A stretch of DNA of 64,000 nt, from positions 1 to 64,000 of the forward strand of contig JAERTK010000092.1 of NCBI GenBank assembly GCA_016844935.1. Direction: 5' to 3'. Shown here piece after piece: positions 1 to 7,891 of this stretch; positions within the stretch are counted from its first letter, which is position 1; the number at the start of each line of letters is the position of its first letter. Under the pieces are notes generated by a model that worked only from the letters and a program-made list of their open reading frames with translations, made no database searches and had not been told where the DNA came from. The position numbers and the translations under genes are program-made. The stretch comes from Desulfobacteraceae bacterium. Lineage in GTDB: Bacteria; Desulfobacterota; DSM-4660; Desulfatiglandales; Desulfatiglandaceae.

Positions 1-74
1 GCTTTTACTGACAACTGCCAACTGATAACTGACAACTTTCTTGTTTTCTGTGACAGAAGACAAGGTACTAAGGA

Positions 75-217
75 GTGTCTTTCCACAAATGAGAAAATTT
101 GTTCGAGTTCAAGGAAGGCGAAAATTATAACCGCAGGAATACATTGAAGTATTTCGAGGATTATAATTTGAGCCTGACGCAGAAATCGGGCAAATTAGCC
201 ATTTGTGGGTGGACACT
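75..217 (+). mobile_element. 143-bp MITE-like element, copy 1
   Basis: Bases 75-217 match 53587-53729 over the same 143 bp with about 14 differences (about 90% identity, counted by eye). The ends form an imperfect inverted repeat: the left end AGTGTCTTTCCACAAATG (first A at 74) and the reverse complement of the right end, AGTGTCCACCCACAAATG, agree at 15 of 18 positions. The copy is flanked by the direct repeat AAGGA (70-74 and 218-222), as expected of a target-site duplication. It has no convincing gene: a TTG-started frame runs through it into the slipin gene, but its peptide is conserved in copy 2 only because the DNA is. I infer a non-autonomous transposable element whose mobilising transposase is not in this window. 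The exact boundary is ambiguous by 1-2 bp because the flanks and termini share bases. Confidence 0.82.
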
Positions 218-230
218 AAGGAGGAAAGTC

Positions 231-971
231 ATGTTCTATATTCTGGCGGTGGTATTCATCGGACTCTTTCTGGCAAGCGCCATCCGGGTTCTTAAAGAAT
301 ACGAACGCGGTGTCATCTTCCGGCTTGGCCGTTTGATCAAAACCAAGGGGCCCGGCCTGATCATTTTGATTCCCGTCATTGACAAGATGGTCAAAGTGAG
401 CCTTCGGCTGGTGGCCATGGACGTGCCCAGCCAGGATGTGATCACAAGGGATAATGTCTCCGTCAAGGTCAACGCCGTGGTCTACTTCCGGGTCATGGAC
501 CCCAATAACGCCACAGTTGAGGTGGAAAACTACCTGTTTGCCACCTCGCAGCTGGCGCAGACCACCCTTCGAAGCGTATGCGGACAGGTGGAACTGGACG
601 AACTCCTGGCCGAACGGGACAAAATCAACACCCAACTCCAGAACATACTGGACAAACACACGGATCCCTGGGGCATCAAGGTGTCCACGGTTGAAGTCAA
701 ACACATCGACCTTCCCCAGGAAATGCAGCGGGCCATGGCCAGGCAGGCGGAGGCCGAGCGGGAACGACGGGCCAAGGTTATCAACGCGGAAGGGGAATAC
801 CAGGCCGCCACCCGACTGGCAGATGCTGCGGAGATTATTCAGAAATACCCCGAGGCCCTTCAGTTAAGGTATCTGCAGACCGTGAAAGAAATATCTGCGG
901 AAAGCAATTCCACCACGCTTTTTCCCATCCCCATTGATCTTTTGACGCCCTTTATGAAGAAAGGGTCGTGA
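231..971 (+). CDS. Slipin / stomatin-like SPFH (band 7) membrane protein
   Basis: The 246-residue protein starts with a single hydrophobic segment (about residues 2-22) followed by the SPFH opening '[13 protein letters not shown]', a band-7 domain and a charged, Ala/Glu-rich helix ([19 protein letters not shown]) typical of slipins. Such proteins are membrane-anchored scaffolds that oligomerise and organise membrane microdomains, often with an NfeD-type protease, but no nfeD is adjacent here. I chose the ATG at 231 because AAGGAGG lies 6 bases before it and the residues encoded upstream are entirely the repeat element. That Shine-Dalgarno is the right-hand copy of the element's target duplication, so the promoter of the original gene probably now lies on the far side of the insertion. 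The family call is firm; the cellular role is not. Confidence 0.88.
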   Translation: MFYILAVVFIGLFLASAIRVLKEYERGVIFRLGRLIKTKGPGLIILIPVIDKMVKVSLRLVAMDVPSQDVITRDNVSVKVNAVVYFRVMDPNNATVEVENYLFATSQLAQTTLRSVCGQVELDELLAERDKINTQLQNILDKHTDPWGIKVSTVEVKHIDLPQEMQRAMARQAEAERERRAKVINAEGEYQAATRLADAAEIIQKYPEALQLRYLQTVKEISAESNSTTLFPIPIDLLTPFMKKGS

Positions 972-1067
972 AAAAGATGACGGTGTCTTGCATTTTTCAG
1001 GCCGGATGTGCTAGAAGGATTTTTTATTCAGCGCACCAGATTATTTAAATTTTAGGAGAACAAGAAA

Positions 1068-1448
1068 ATGGCAGAAGAGATTGAAGAGATTAAAGAAGAA
1101 ACCAAACCCGCGGTGCCGGAGTTCAAGAAGCCTTTGGTCAAAATGACGGCGGTGGAATTAAAAGAGGTGGCCAAAGAGATTCCCGGTGCCGTCGGGGTAA
1201 CCGCCATGCTAAAAGCTGATTTGCTTTCCCTCATCAGAGAATATTACGGCCTTGAAGACGAGACGGCCCAAAAAAAGAAAAAAGTCAAGAAGGTCAAGGC
1301 AACCGTCAAAGAGCTGAAAGCCAAGGTCGCGGAATTGAGGGACAAAAAAGCAGAAGTCCGTGAAACAGGCGACCCCAAACAGATCAACACCCTTCGAAGA
1401 CGAATCAACCGCCTGAAAAAGCAGACCCGAAAAGCTGCTCAAGCGTAA
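1068..1448 (+). CDS. Rho N-terminal/SAP-like domain protein, basic coiled-coil tail
   Basis: A 126-residue protein preceded by TTTAGGAGA. Residues about 22-60 resemble the small helical Rho_N/SAP fold (pattern L-x-K-M-T-x-x-E-L-K-E-x-A followed by 'MLKADLLSLI'). The rest is a Lys/Arg-rich helix with a heptad-like pattern ending in two RR/KK clusters. This combination suggests binding to nucleic acid or ribosomes, but the partner cannot be named from sequence. A strong terminator follows it, so it appears to form its own unit upstream of ispD. It is not the transcription terminator Rho itself: the ATPase domain is absent. Small stand-alone Rho_N proteins are common in this bacterial group, and their function is not established to my knowledge. 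Confidence 0.72.
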   Translation: MAEEIEEIKEETKPAVPEFKKPLVKMTAVELKEVAKEIPGAVGVTAMLKADLLSLIREYYGLEDETAQKKKKVKKVKATVKELKAKVAELRDKKAEVRETGDPKQINTLRRRINRLKKQTRKAAQA

Positions 1449-1463
1449 TCTCCGCTTTTTATG

Positions 1464-1505
1464 AGCAGGCATGGGGAGCCTTCCGGACCCCGGCCTGCTT
1501 TTCTT
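1464..1505 (+). terminator. Intrinsic terminator after the Rho_N-like gene
   Basis: GCAGGC followed by GGGG pairs with CCCC followed by GCCTGC across a loop of about 11 bases, and the stem runs into TTTTCTTT. It begins 15 bases after the stop of the Rho_N-like gene. An ATG at 1471 that would extend ispD upstream lies inside this stem, which argues for the later ispD start. Confidence 0.75.
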
Positions 1506-1518
1506 TCGAGGGAAGAAC

Positions 1519-2211
1519 TTGTCAAAGACCGTGGCAATCGTACCCGCTGCCGGTGCCGGGGTTCGGATGGGTGGGGATCGCGCCAAACAATACCTTCATC
1601 TGAAAGACCGACCCATCCTGGCAGTCACCCTGGAAGCACTGCAGAAGTGTGTCATACTGGATGACATTGTGCTGGTGGTGCCGTCGGAAGACGTGAATTA
1701 CTGCCAAAAGGAAATCGTTCAGAAATTCGGTATTTTCAAGGTCGCAAACGTTGTGCCGGGGGGTGAACTGAGGCAGGATTCGGTCCGTATGGGCCTTGAA
1801 ACCTTAAATGGGCAGCATGACCTCGTTTTGATCCACGACGGGGTTCGCCCCATGGTGGAACCGGGCCTGGTGGAAGCGGTCATCGAAGCCGCCAGGAAGC
1901 ACCGAGCCGCCATTTCAGCCCTCCCCGCCAAGGAAACCGTTAAAGCGGTAGATAACCACCGTCAGGTGACCGCCACCTATGATCGAACCAAGGTCTGGAT
2001 GGTTCAAACACCGCAGGCTTTTCATTATAAAGATATTCTGAAAGCCCACCGGGAAGCCCTCAAAAATGGATTGACCGAAGCGACCGATGACGCCTTTCTG
2101 GTTGAAAAACTGGGTATACCGATCCGGGTGGTACTGGGATCGGAGAGAAACATCAAGGTGACCACGCCCCACGATCTGGCGCTGGCCCAATATCTGTTCA
2201 ATATAAAATAA
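1519..2211 (+). CDS. ispD: 2-C-methyl-D-erythritol 4-phosphate cytidylyltransferase IspD
   Basis: IspD couples CTP with methylerythritol 4-phosphate in the MEP isoprenoid pathway (cytosol). The N-terminus has the nucleotide-binding signature 'VAIVPAAGAGVRMG', with a Lys in 'DRAKQY'. The middle carries the family motif 'VLIHDGVRPMV', and further on come 'PAKETVK' and 'QTPQAFHY'. At 230 residues it has the usual length. I place the start at TTG 1519, which has GAGGGAAG 4-11 bases upstream and begins directly before the glycine-rich loop. The in-frame ATG at 1471 lies within a terminator stem and would add 16 residues the family does not need. hemC follows after 10 bases, so the genes are probably co-transcribed although they serve different pathways. 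Confidence 0.95.
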   Translation: MSKTVAIVPAAGAGVRMGGDRAKQYLHLKDRPILAVTLEALQKCVILDDIVLVVPSEDVNYCQKEIVQKFGIFKVANVVPGGELRQDSVRMGLETLNGQHDLVLIHDGVRPMVEPGLVEAVIEAARKHRAAISALPAKETVKAVDNHRQVTATYDRTKVWMVQTPQAFHYKDILKAHREALKNGLTEATDDAFLVEKLGIPIRVVLGSERNIKVTTPHDLALAQYLFNIK

Positions 2212-2221
2212 TTCTTGGAAA

Positions 2222-3154
2222 ATGACCATGGACGTCAGAATCGGTACCCGGGGCAGCAAACTGGCTCTCACACAGAGTGAATGGATCAAAGAACAATTGG
2301 AGAAGCGGCATTCCGGCATCCGCGTCCAACTGGTAAAGATCAAAACCACGGGCGATAAAATCCTTGACGTGCCTTTGAGCAAAGTTGGCGGCAAGGGCCT
2401 TTTCGTGAAAGAGATTGAAGAGGCCCTCCTTGAGTCCCGGGTCGATGTGGCGGTCCACAGCATGAAAGACGTGCCGGCAGAACTGCCGGAGCGCCTGACG
2501 CTTTCCACCTTCCCTCGCCGGGAAGATCCGTTGGACGCGCTTATTTCCACAGAGCAGCAAAGCCTGGATCAACTGCCGGAAGGGGCCAGGGTGGGAACCA
2601 GCAGCCTGAGGCGAGGCGCCCAACTGCTTCATTTGCGCCCGGACCTGACGATTGTGTCCCTCCGGGGGAACGTGGACACGCGGCTTAAGAAACTCAAATC
2701 AGGAGATCTCCAGGCCATTATACTGGCGGCGGCCGGTCTCAACCGTCTGGGGCTCTCCCATCTGATCACCCAGACCATCCCCTTCCACCAGTTGCTACCG
2801 GCCGTGGGCCAGGGGGCGCTGGGCCTTGAAGTGAGACGGGGAGATCACAAAACCATTGGTCTGCTCGATTTTTTGAACCATGAGAATACCAGAACCGAGG
2901 TAGCCGCTGAAAGGGCTTTTCTTACAACCCTTGAAGGGGGTTGCCAGGTGCCCATGGCCGGTTTTGCCCGGGTCAAAGGCGACACCCTTTCATTTGAAGG
3001 GCGGGTGGCGGAACTGGACGGATCGAAGGTTTTCAAGGAAACCGAAACCGGCACGCGGGATCAGGCGGAAGAAATGGGCATCCGGGTCGCTAAAAAGCTT
3101 CTGGCCTCGGGCGGAGGCGATGTTCTGAAACGGTTGTACGAAGGATCGGTTTAA
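2222..3154 (+). CDS. hemC: Porphobilinogen deaminase (hydroxymethylbilane synthase)
   Basis: HemC polymerises four porphobilinogens into hydroxymethylbilane, the linear tetrapyrrole precursor of siroheme, haem and cobalamin. Family signatures are the start 'VRIGTRGSKLALTQ', 'KGLFVKEIEEAL', 'AVHSMKDVP', 'GTSSLRR', 'LRGNVDTRL' and the cofactor-attachment cysteine in 'TLEGGCQVPMAG', to which the dipyrromethane cofactor is linked. The length of 310 residues is normal. Two ATGs are possible (2222 and 2228) and neither has a strong Shine-Dalgarno; translation may be coupled to ispD. The fused cobA-hemD gene starts 2 bases after its stop, so the next two steps of the pathway are encoded in order. 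Confidence 0.96.
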   Translation: MTMDVRIGTRGSKLALTQSEWIKEQLEKRHSGIRVQLVKIKTTGDKILDVPLSKVGGKGLFVKEIEEALLESRVDVAVHSMKDVPAELPERLTLSTFPRREDPLDALISTEQQSLDQLPEGARVGTSSLRRGAQLLHLRPDLTIVSLRGNVDTRLKKLKSGDLQAIILAAAGLNRLGLSHLITQTIPFHQLLPAVGQGALGLEVRRGDHKTIGLLDFLNHENTRTEVAAERAFLTTLEGGCQVPMAGFARVKGDTLSFEGRVAELDGSKVFKETETGTRDQAEEMGIRVAKKLLASGGGDVLKRLYEGSV

Positions 3155-3156
3155 TA

Positions 3157-4710
3157 ATGGGGAATCCGATGGATGGGCAGAAAGTAAAAACAGGGAAAGT
3201 GTATCTGATCGGGGCCGGCCCCGGAGATCCGGGGTTAATGACCCTCAAGGGAAAAGACATCCTCTCAAAAGCTGATGTCATTATTTATGACTATCTGGCC
3301 AACAAAGTCTTCCTTGAATACGCAAAACCCCAGGCTGAATTGATCTATGTGGGGAAAAAGGGCGGCGATCACACCATGGGTCAGGCCGACATCAACCGTC
3401 TGATCGTTCAAAAATCCCAAACAGGAAAAAGTGTTGCACGTCTTAAGGGCGGTGATCCCTTTATTTTCGGGCGGGGGGGCGAAGAGGCCCAGGAACTGGT
3501 GGCGGACGGGGTACCTTTCGAGGTGTTACCGGGCATCACATCGGCCATTTCGGTTCCAGCGTACGCCGGCATTCCCCTGACGCATCGGGATCACACCGCT
3601 ACGGTGGCCTTTGTCACCGGCCATGAAGACCCCTTCAAGGAAAAATCGAACATTCATTGGGACAAACTGGCCACGGGCGTGGGAACCCTTGTCTTTCTCA
3701 TGGGGGTGGGCAACTTGAAGAAAATCGCCCTTAACCTCATGCGGCACGGCAGAAACGCGGATACCCCCGTGGCGGTTATTCGCAGGGGCACGGTGGCAGA
3801 GCAAGAGACCATTTCCGGCAACCTTCTAAACATCGCTGAGCGGGTGGAAAACGCAGGGTTGCGCCCCCCGGCCATCATCGTCGTAGGGGATGTGGTGGGG
3901 TTGCGGGATGAACTGAACTGGTTTGAAACCAAACCCCTCTTCGGCAAACGCATTGTGGTCACCCGGGCCAGAGAACAGGCCAGCGGGTTCCTTCAAGAAC
4001 TCGCTTCTCTCGGTGCGGATTGCATTCAGTTCCCCACCATTGAAATCATTCCTCCCGACAGCTGGGAGCCCCTGGACACTGCCATTTCCCACATGGAATC
4101 TTACCAGTGGTTGTTGTTCACCTCGGTCAATGGCGTAAGATATTTCCTTAAAAGGCTCCATTCTTCGGGAAAGGATGTTCGAGACCTCAAAGGCATCAAG
4201 ATCGGCGCCATCGGACCCAAAACCGCCGACCAATGGCATCAACTGGGGATAGAGCCGGATCTAGTGCCCCATGAATACCGGGCCGAAGCGGTGGTGGAAG
4301 CCTTTAAACAATGGGACACTCAAGGGGTTCGCATCCTTGTCCCAAGAGCCGCCAAGGCCAGAGAAATTCTGCCCGATCAATTGCGAAAGATGGGCGCTCA
4401 GGTGGACGTGGTGGATGCCTACAAAACCGTCAGCCCCACGGGTGATACGGCCGGGGTTCGAGATATGCTGGAGGAAGGAACCATTGACATGGTGACGTTT
4501 ACCAGTTCCTCCACGGTCACCAATTTTGTCAACATGTTCGGTTCCCAGAAACAACTGTTGAATGAATGGATGAAAGGGGTCAAAGTGGCCTGCATCGGCC
4601 CCATCACGGCGGACACCGCGAAGGCAAACGGGTTTTCCGTGGACCTGATGCCATCCGATTACACCATTGAAGCACTGACCCAAGCCATCACCGATTTCTT
4701 TGGCGCGTAA
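3157..4710 (+). CDS. cobA-hemD: Fused uroporphyrinogen-III C-methyltransferase / uroporphyrinogen-III synthase
   Basis: A two-domain 517-residue enzyme. Residues about 12-255 are the SAM-dependent methyltransferase (CobA/SUMT): '[18 protein letters not shown]', '[17 protein letters not shown]', '[22 protein letters not shown]' and 'VFLMGV'. From about residue 260 ('[13 protein letters not shown]') to the end it is HemD, which cyclises hydroxymethylbilane to uroporphyrinogen III. The fusion therefore closes the ring and makes precorrin-2, the branch point to siroheme (needed by dissimilatory sulfite reductase) and cobalamin. This fusion is known in several anaerobic groups. It starts 2 bases after hemC. 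The gene ends the block, and 190-240 bases of AT-rich DNA separate it from lon. Confidence 0.95.
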   Translation: MGNPMDGQKVKTGKVYLIGAGPGDPGLMTLKGKDILSKADVIIYDYLANKVFLEYAKPQAELIYVGKKGGDHTMGQADINRLIVQKSQTGKSVARLKGGDPFIFGRGGEEAQELVADGVPFEVLPGITSAISVPAYAGIPLTHRDHTATVAFVTGHEDPFKEKSNIHWDKLATGVGTLVFLMGVGNLKKIALNLMRHGRNADTPVAVIRRGTVAEQETISGNLLNIAERVENAGLRPPAIIVVGDVVGLRDELNWFETKPLFGKRIVVTRAREQASGFLQELASLGADCIQFPTIEIIPPDSWEPLDTAISHMESYQWLLFTSVNGVRYFLKRLHSSGKDVRDLKGIKIGAIGPKTADQWHQLGIEPDLVPHEYRAEAVVEAFKQWDTQGVRILVPRAAKAREILPDQLRKMGAQVDVVDAYKTVSPTGDTAGVRDMLEEGTIDMVTFTSSSTVTNFVNMFGSQKQLLNEWMKGVKVACIGPITADTAKANGFSVDLMPSDYTIEALTQAITDFFGA

Positions 4711-4852
4711 TACCTAATCGCAACAAATCAGCCTGAGACAAGGAATTATTTTCACGTTTTCTTGCCCATAAAAACCGGCGCCATCCTGCTCAATTATTTT
4801 TTACCGAGACTCATATTCCTTTACATCTGCAAAGACGGCATTACTTTATTTG

Positions 4853-4869
4853 TTACAAATAATTTGTAA
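4853..4869. promoter_or_regulatory. Perfect 17-bp palindrome upstream of lon (possible operator)
   Basis: TTACAAAT-A-ATTTGTAA is a perfect inverted repeat with a single central base, about 80 bases before the lon start in an AT-rich stretch. It has the size and symmetry of a dimeric repressor site. I cannot assign the regulator, and it could instead be a chance palindrome in AT-rich DNA. Confidence 0.4.
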
Positions 4870-4948
4870 TTTATTAATAATGCCATGACATGTTTTTCTC
4901 ATGTATCATTGCTGCCATGAAGGATGGGGAAAAGGAGAGGATATCAAT

Positions 4949-7384
4949 ATGACAAACCATCAAGATGAAAAGATAAAGCAGAAAGGTTCGATGCTGCCCC
5001 GCGATATTTCCATCCTGCCGTTACGGAATACCGTGGTCCACCCCTATTCCGTATTCCCCCTGATTGTGGGGGTCCGGCGATCCGTCAAGTTGATCAAAAC
5101 GGCTGCCGAAGGCGATGGGATTATCGGTCTTGTGGCTTCGAAAGACGGGGCCATCGAGGAATCCAACCCCGGACAGACCTACGAGGTGGGAACACTTGCA
5201 AAAATCGAACAGGTTGTTCAGGAATCGGGAGATACCCTGCAGGTGCTGGTTCGAGGATTGGAACGCTTTCGCATTGATCATTGGTGCGACACAACTCCCT
5301 TCCTTAGCGCGCATGCGATCCAGGCTCCCGAGTCTGCAGAAGAGGATGTGGAAACGGATGCCTTGAAGCGGAGTCTTCAGGAATTAACCGAAGAAATCAT
5401 TGAGCTTTCCCCCAATCTTTCAAAGGAATTGGGAAAGTTCCTCCGCCACATCAAGGATCCCGCTCAGTTGATTTACACCGTGGCCGCCACCGTGAATCTG
5501 GACGTCAAAGAGGGCCAGGCCCTGCTTGAGATGGACGGCATAAAGGAAAAGTTGCGGATGCTGGTGGGGCATCTTTCCAGAGAAAAGGAAGTGCTGACCC
5601 TGAACCGGAAGATACGTTCCGAAGCCCATGAAAAGATGGATAAGGCCCAGCGGGATTACTACCTGCGCCAACAACTCAAAGCGATCAAGAAAGAGTTGGG
5701 AGAAAGCTGCGAGGCACCGCCTGCATCCGACGAGTATGCCGAAAAACTGAAAGAGGCGGGCCTGCCATCGGAGGCCATGAAGGAGGCGGAGCGGGAATTG
5801 GGACGTCTCGCCAACATGTCTCCCCAGGCAGCCGAATATGCGACCATTAAGACCTATCTGGACTGGCTTTTGGAACTTCCCTGGAATAAGGCAAGCGAGG
5901 ATCAGCTGGATACCCGCTGTGCGCGCACGGTCATGGATGAAGACCACTATGATCTTGAAGATGTGAAAGAGCGTATCATCGAATACCTGGCGGTCCGCAA
6001 ACTGCTGGCGGAGCGTTCCAGCGAAAACCTCGGGGAGAAAGACCAGGGAGAGAAGATAGAAGGTATGGGCGCCATTCTCTGTTTTGCGGGTCCTCCGGGG
6101 GTGGGCAAGACCAGCTTGGGCCAGAGCATCGCCCGGGCACTGGGCCGCCGTTTTACGCGGATGAGTCTTGGCGGCATGCGGGACGAATCGGAAATCCGCG
6201 GTCACCGGAGAACCTATGTGGGGGCCATGCCGGGTCGCATCATTCAGGCCCTCAAGCGTGCGGGAACCCGGAATCCGGTTTTCATGCTGGATGAAATAGA
6301 CAAGGTCGGCAACGACTGGCGGGGCGACCCCAGCAGCGCGCTTCTGGAGGTGCTGGATCCAGCCCAGAACCATGCCTTTCGGGATCATTATCTGGATGTG
6401 GATTTCGATCTCAGCGACGTCATGTTTATCACAACGGCCAATCAGTTGGAAACGATTCCCGCCCCTTTACGGGATCGCATGGAAATCATTCAACTGGAGG
6501 GATATACGGAATACGAAAAGCTCCACATTGCACAAAAATACCTGGTTCCCCGTCAGGTGCGGGCCAACGGCTTAAGAGAGGAGGAGGTGCGTTTTTCGGA
6601 TGAGGCCATCCGGAAAATCGTACAGGATTATACCCGGGAGGCCGGTGTCAGGAATCTGGAACGGAATATCGGGGCCGTATGCCGAAAAGGGGCGGTCAGA
6701 ATTACCGAAGACGGGATTGATCACATTGATGTAACGGCCGATCTGGTGCGAACCTACCTGAAAAAAGAACGGTTTGAATCGGAATTGTCGGAGGCCATTG
6801 AAATCCCCGGCATTGCCACGGGTCTGGCCGTTACGGCGGTGGGAGGGGATATTCTTTTCGTGGAGGCGACCCTTATGAATGGAAAGGGTCATCTGACCCT
6901 GACCGGACAGCTGGGGGACGTGATGAAGGAGAGCGCTCAGATCGCCCACAGTTACGTTCGATCCAAAATCAAGTCGTTGTCGTTGGACCTTTCCCTTTTC
7001 ACGAGCGCCGATATTCATGTCCATGTGCCCGCGGGCGCCACACCCAAAGACGGCCCCTCTGCGGGGCTTGCCATGGTAATGGCGGTCATCAGCCTTTGCA
7101 GCGGCCGACCCGTTCAGAGTGACGTGGGGCTGACCGGGGAGGTGACTCTCCGGGGTCGGGTGCTGCCGGTGGGGGGCATCAAGATGAAACTGCTCGCCGC
7201 CCATCGTGCCGGACTCAAAACCGTCATTCTGCCGAAGCGCAATGAAAAGGATTTGGAAGAACTTCCCGAAGAGGTGCGTGATGACCTGAATATTGTGCTG
7301 GTGGAAACCATCGAGGAGGCCCTGAAAAAGGGTCTGAGTTTCGAGAAGCAAGAGATGGATCTTCCCTTGGCAGTCAACTACTGA
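4949..7384 (+). CDS. lon: ATP-dependent protease Lon
   Basis: Lon is a cytosolic, homo-hexameric AAA+ serine protease that degrades misfolded and regulatory proteins. The 811-residue product has the N-terminal substrate domain ('ILPLRNTVVHPYSVFPLIVG'), Walker A 'GPPGVGKTSLGQ', Walker B 'VFMLDEIDKV', and the protease domain with the catalytic Ser at about 704 in 'PKDGPSAGLAM' and the partner Lys in 'GGIKMKLLAAHRAG' (about 745). I start it at ATG 4949, which has GGAGAGGA upstream; the further in-frame ATG at 4901 adds a Cys/His-rich leader not expected for Lon. A perfect palindrome at 4853-4869 may regulate it, and a strong terminator follows. Nothing in the family signatures is missing. Confidence 0.96.
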   Translation: MTNHQDEKIKQKGSMLPRDISILPLRNTVVHPYSVFPLIVGVRRSVKLIKTAAEGDGIIGLVASKDGAIEESNPGQTYEVGTLAKIEQVVQESGDTLQVLVRGLERFRIDHWCDTTPFLSAHAIQAPESAEEDVETDALKRSLQELTEEIIELSPNLSKELGKFLRHIKDPAQLIYTVAATVNLDVKEGQALLEMDGIKEKLRMLVGHLSREKEVLTLNRKIRSEAHEKMDKAQRDYYLRQQLKAIKKELGESCEAPPASDEYAEKLKEAGLPSEAMKEAERELGRLANMSPQAAEYATIKTYLDWLLELPWNKASEDQLDTRCARTVMDEDHYDLEDVKERIIEYLAVRKLLAERSSENLGEKDQGEKIEGMGAILCFAGPPGVGKTSLGQSIARALGRRFTRMSLGGMRDESEIRGHRRTYVGAMPGRIIQALKRAGTRNPVFMLDEIDKVGNDWRGDPSSALLEVLDPAQNHAFRDHYLDVDFDLSDVMFITTANQLETIPAPLRDRMEIIQLEGYTEYEKLHIAQKYLVPRQVRANGLREEEVRFSDEAIRKIVQDYTREAGVRNLERNIGAVCRKGAVRITEDGIDHIDVTADLVRTYLKKERFESELSEAIEIPGIATGLAVTAVGGDILFVEATLMNGKGHLTLTGQLGDVMKESAQIAHSYVRSKIKSLSLDLSLFTSADIHVHVPAGATPKDGPSAGLAMVMAVISLCSGRPVQSDVGLTGEVTLRGRVLPVGGIKMKLLAAHRAGLKTVILPKRNEKDLEELPEEVRDDLNIVLVETIEEALKKGLSFEKQEMDLPLAVNY

Positions 7385-7409
7385 TCGGGTTTTAGCCGTT
7401 TGCCGATAA

Positions 7410-7446
7410 AAGGGTCCGAAAGGTTCTCTTTCGGACCCTTTTTTTC
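7410..7446 (+). terminator. Intrinsic terminator of lon
   Basis: AAGGGTCCGAAAG pairs with CTTTCGGACCCTT around the loop GTTCT and is followed by a run of T. The stem is perfect over 13 bp and lies 26 bases after the lon stop. Confidence 0.9.
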
Positions 7447-7539
7447 GGATCATTTGAATCAACTTCAGCAAACAGCACGTACGAACATTTCCGGCGAAAA
7501 GCGCGACGTCCATGAAATTATTCCTTTCGCTAAGAAACA

Positions 7540-7609
7540 GGGGACATTCTCAACTTTTTAGCTTCATTGCTTCATAACGGTTAAATGTTTAAGTGGTAAG
7601 AACGTCCCC
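7540..7609. repeat. Inverted-repeat remnant, ends GGGGACRTTCTYA
   Basis: GGGGACATTCTCAAC at 7540 faces the inverted copy at 7593-7609 (reverse complement GGGGACGTTCTTACCAC) with about 40 bases between. Paired ends of the type 'GGGGACGTTCTTA' are, from memory, common at remnants of transposable elements in deltaproteobacteria. The surrounding gene-free stretch 7447-7891 otherwise shows only the possible recombinase tail at 7604-7696 and no further gene that I can support. Confidence 0.4.
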
Positions 7610-7696
7610 CGGTACCCCCACATCACCTTGAAGCACAGTACCGACGCTCAGGCCATATCGAAAATCGATGCACTGCTTGCCTCAGCGGGGGTCTAG
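7604..7696 (+). pseudogene. Possible 3' remnant of a tyrosine recombinase
   Basis: A reading frame of about 30 codons ends in TAG at 7694 and reads 'YPHITLKHSTDAQAISKI' followed by 'DALLASAGV'. The opening Tyr-x-His followed by a short Ala/Leu helix resembles the C-terminal end of phage-type integrases after the catalytic Tyr. There is no start codon, and the upstream sequence does not continue as a recombinase. This is a resemblance by eye only. If right, it marks an old insertion boundary next to the GC-rich gene that follows. Confidence 0.25.
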
Positions 7697-7891
7697 CCAC
7701 GGGGCGCTGCGCCTCTCCCCACCGCTCATGCGATGACGATAAGGGGCCATTCGCTTTTCCTATTTACAGACGATCGTAAAAATGCTACCGATTTGATTAT
7801 ATATCACGGACAGCGGACAGGTATCGTTCAGAGGACTTCGAGCTGCTTAACGAATTAACATTCACGGGGAACAGGGAGGCGCGAAACGATT

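Noticed and set aside
99-230. N-terminal 44-codon extension of the slipin gene from a TTG start
   Set aside because: The sequence is the repeat element, also present at 53587-53729 in an unrelated context, and a strong ribosome site serves the ATG at 231.
1471-1518. ispD start at ATG 1471
   Set aside because: That ATG lies within a terminator stem and adds residues absent from the family.
5420-6388. Antisense 322-codon frame inside lon
   Set aside because: Codon pattern mirrors lon; composition is His/Pro/Gly-rich without domain features.
6572-7513. Antisense 313-codon frame over the lon end
   Set aside because: Runs through the lon terminator and shows no recognisable protein features.
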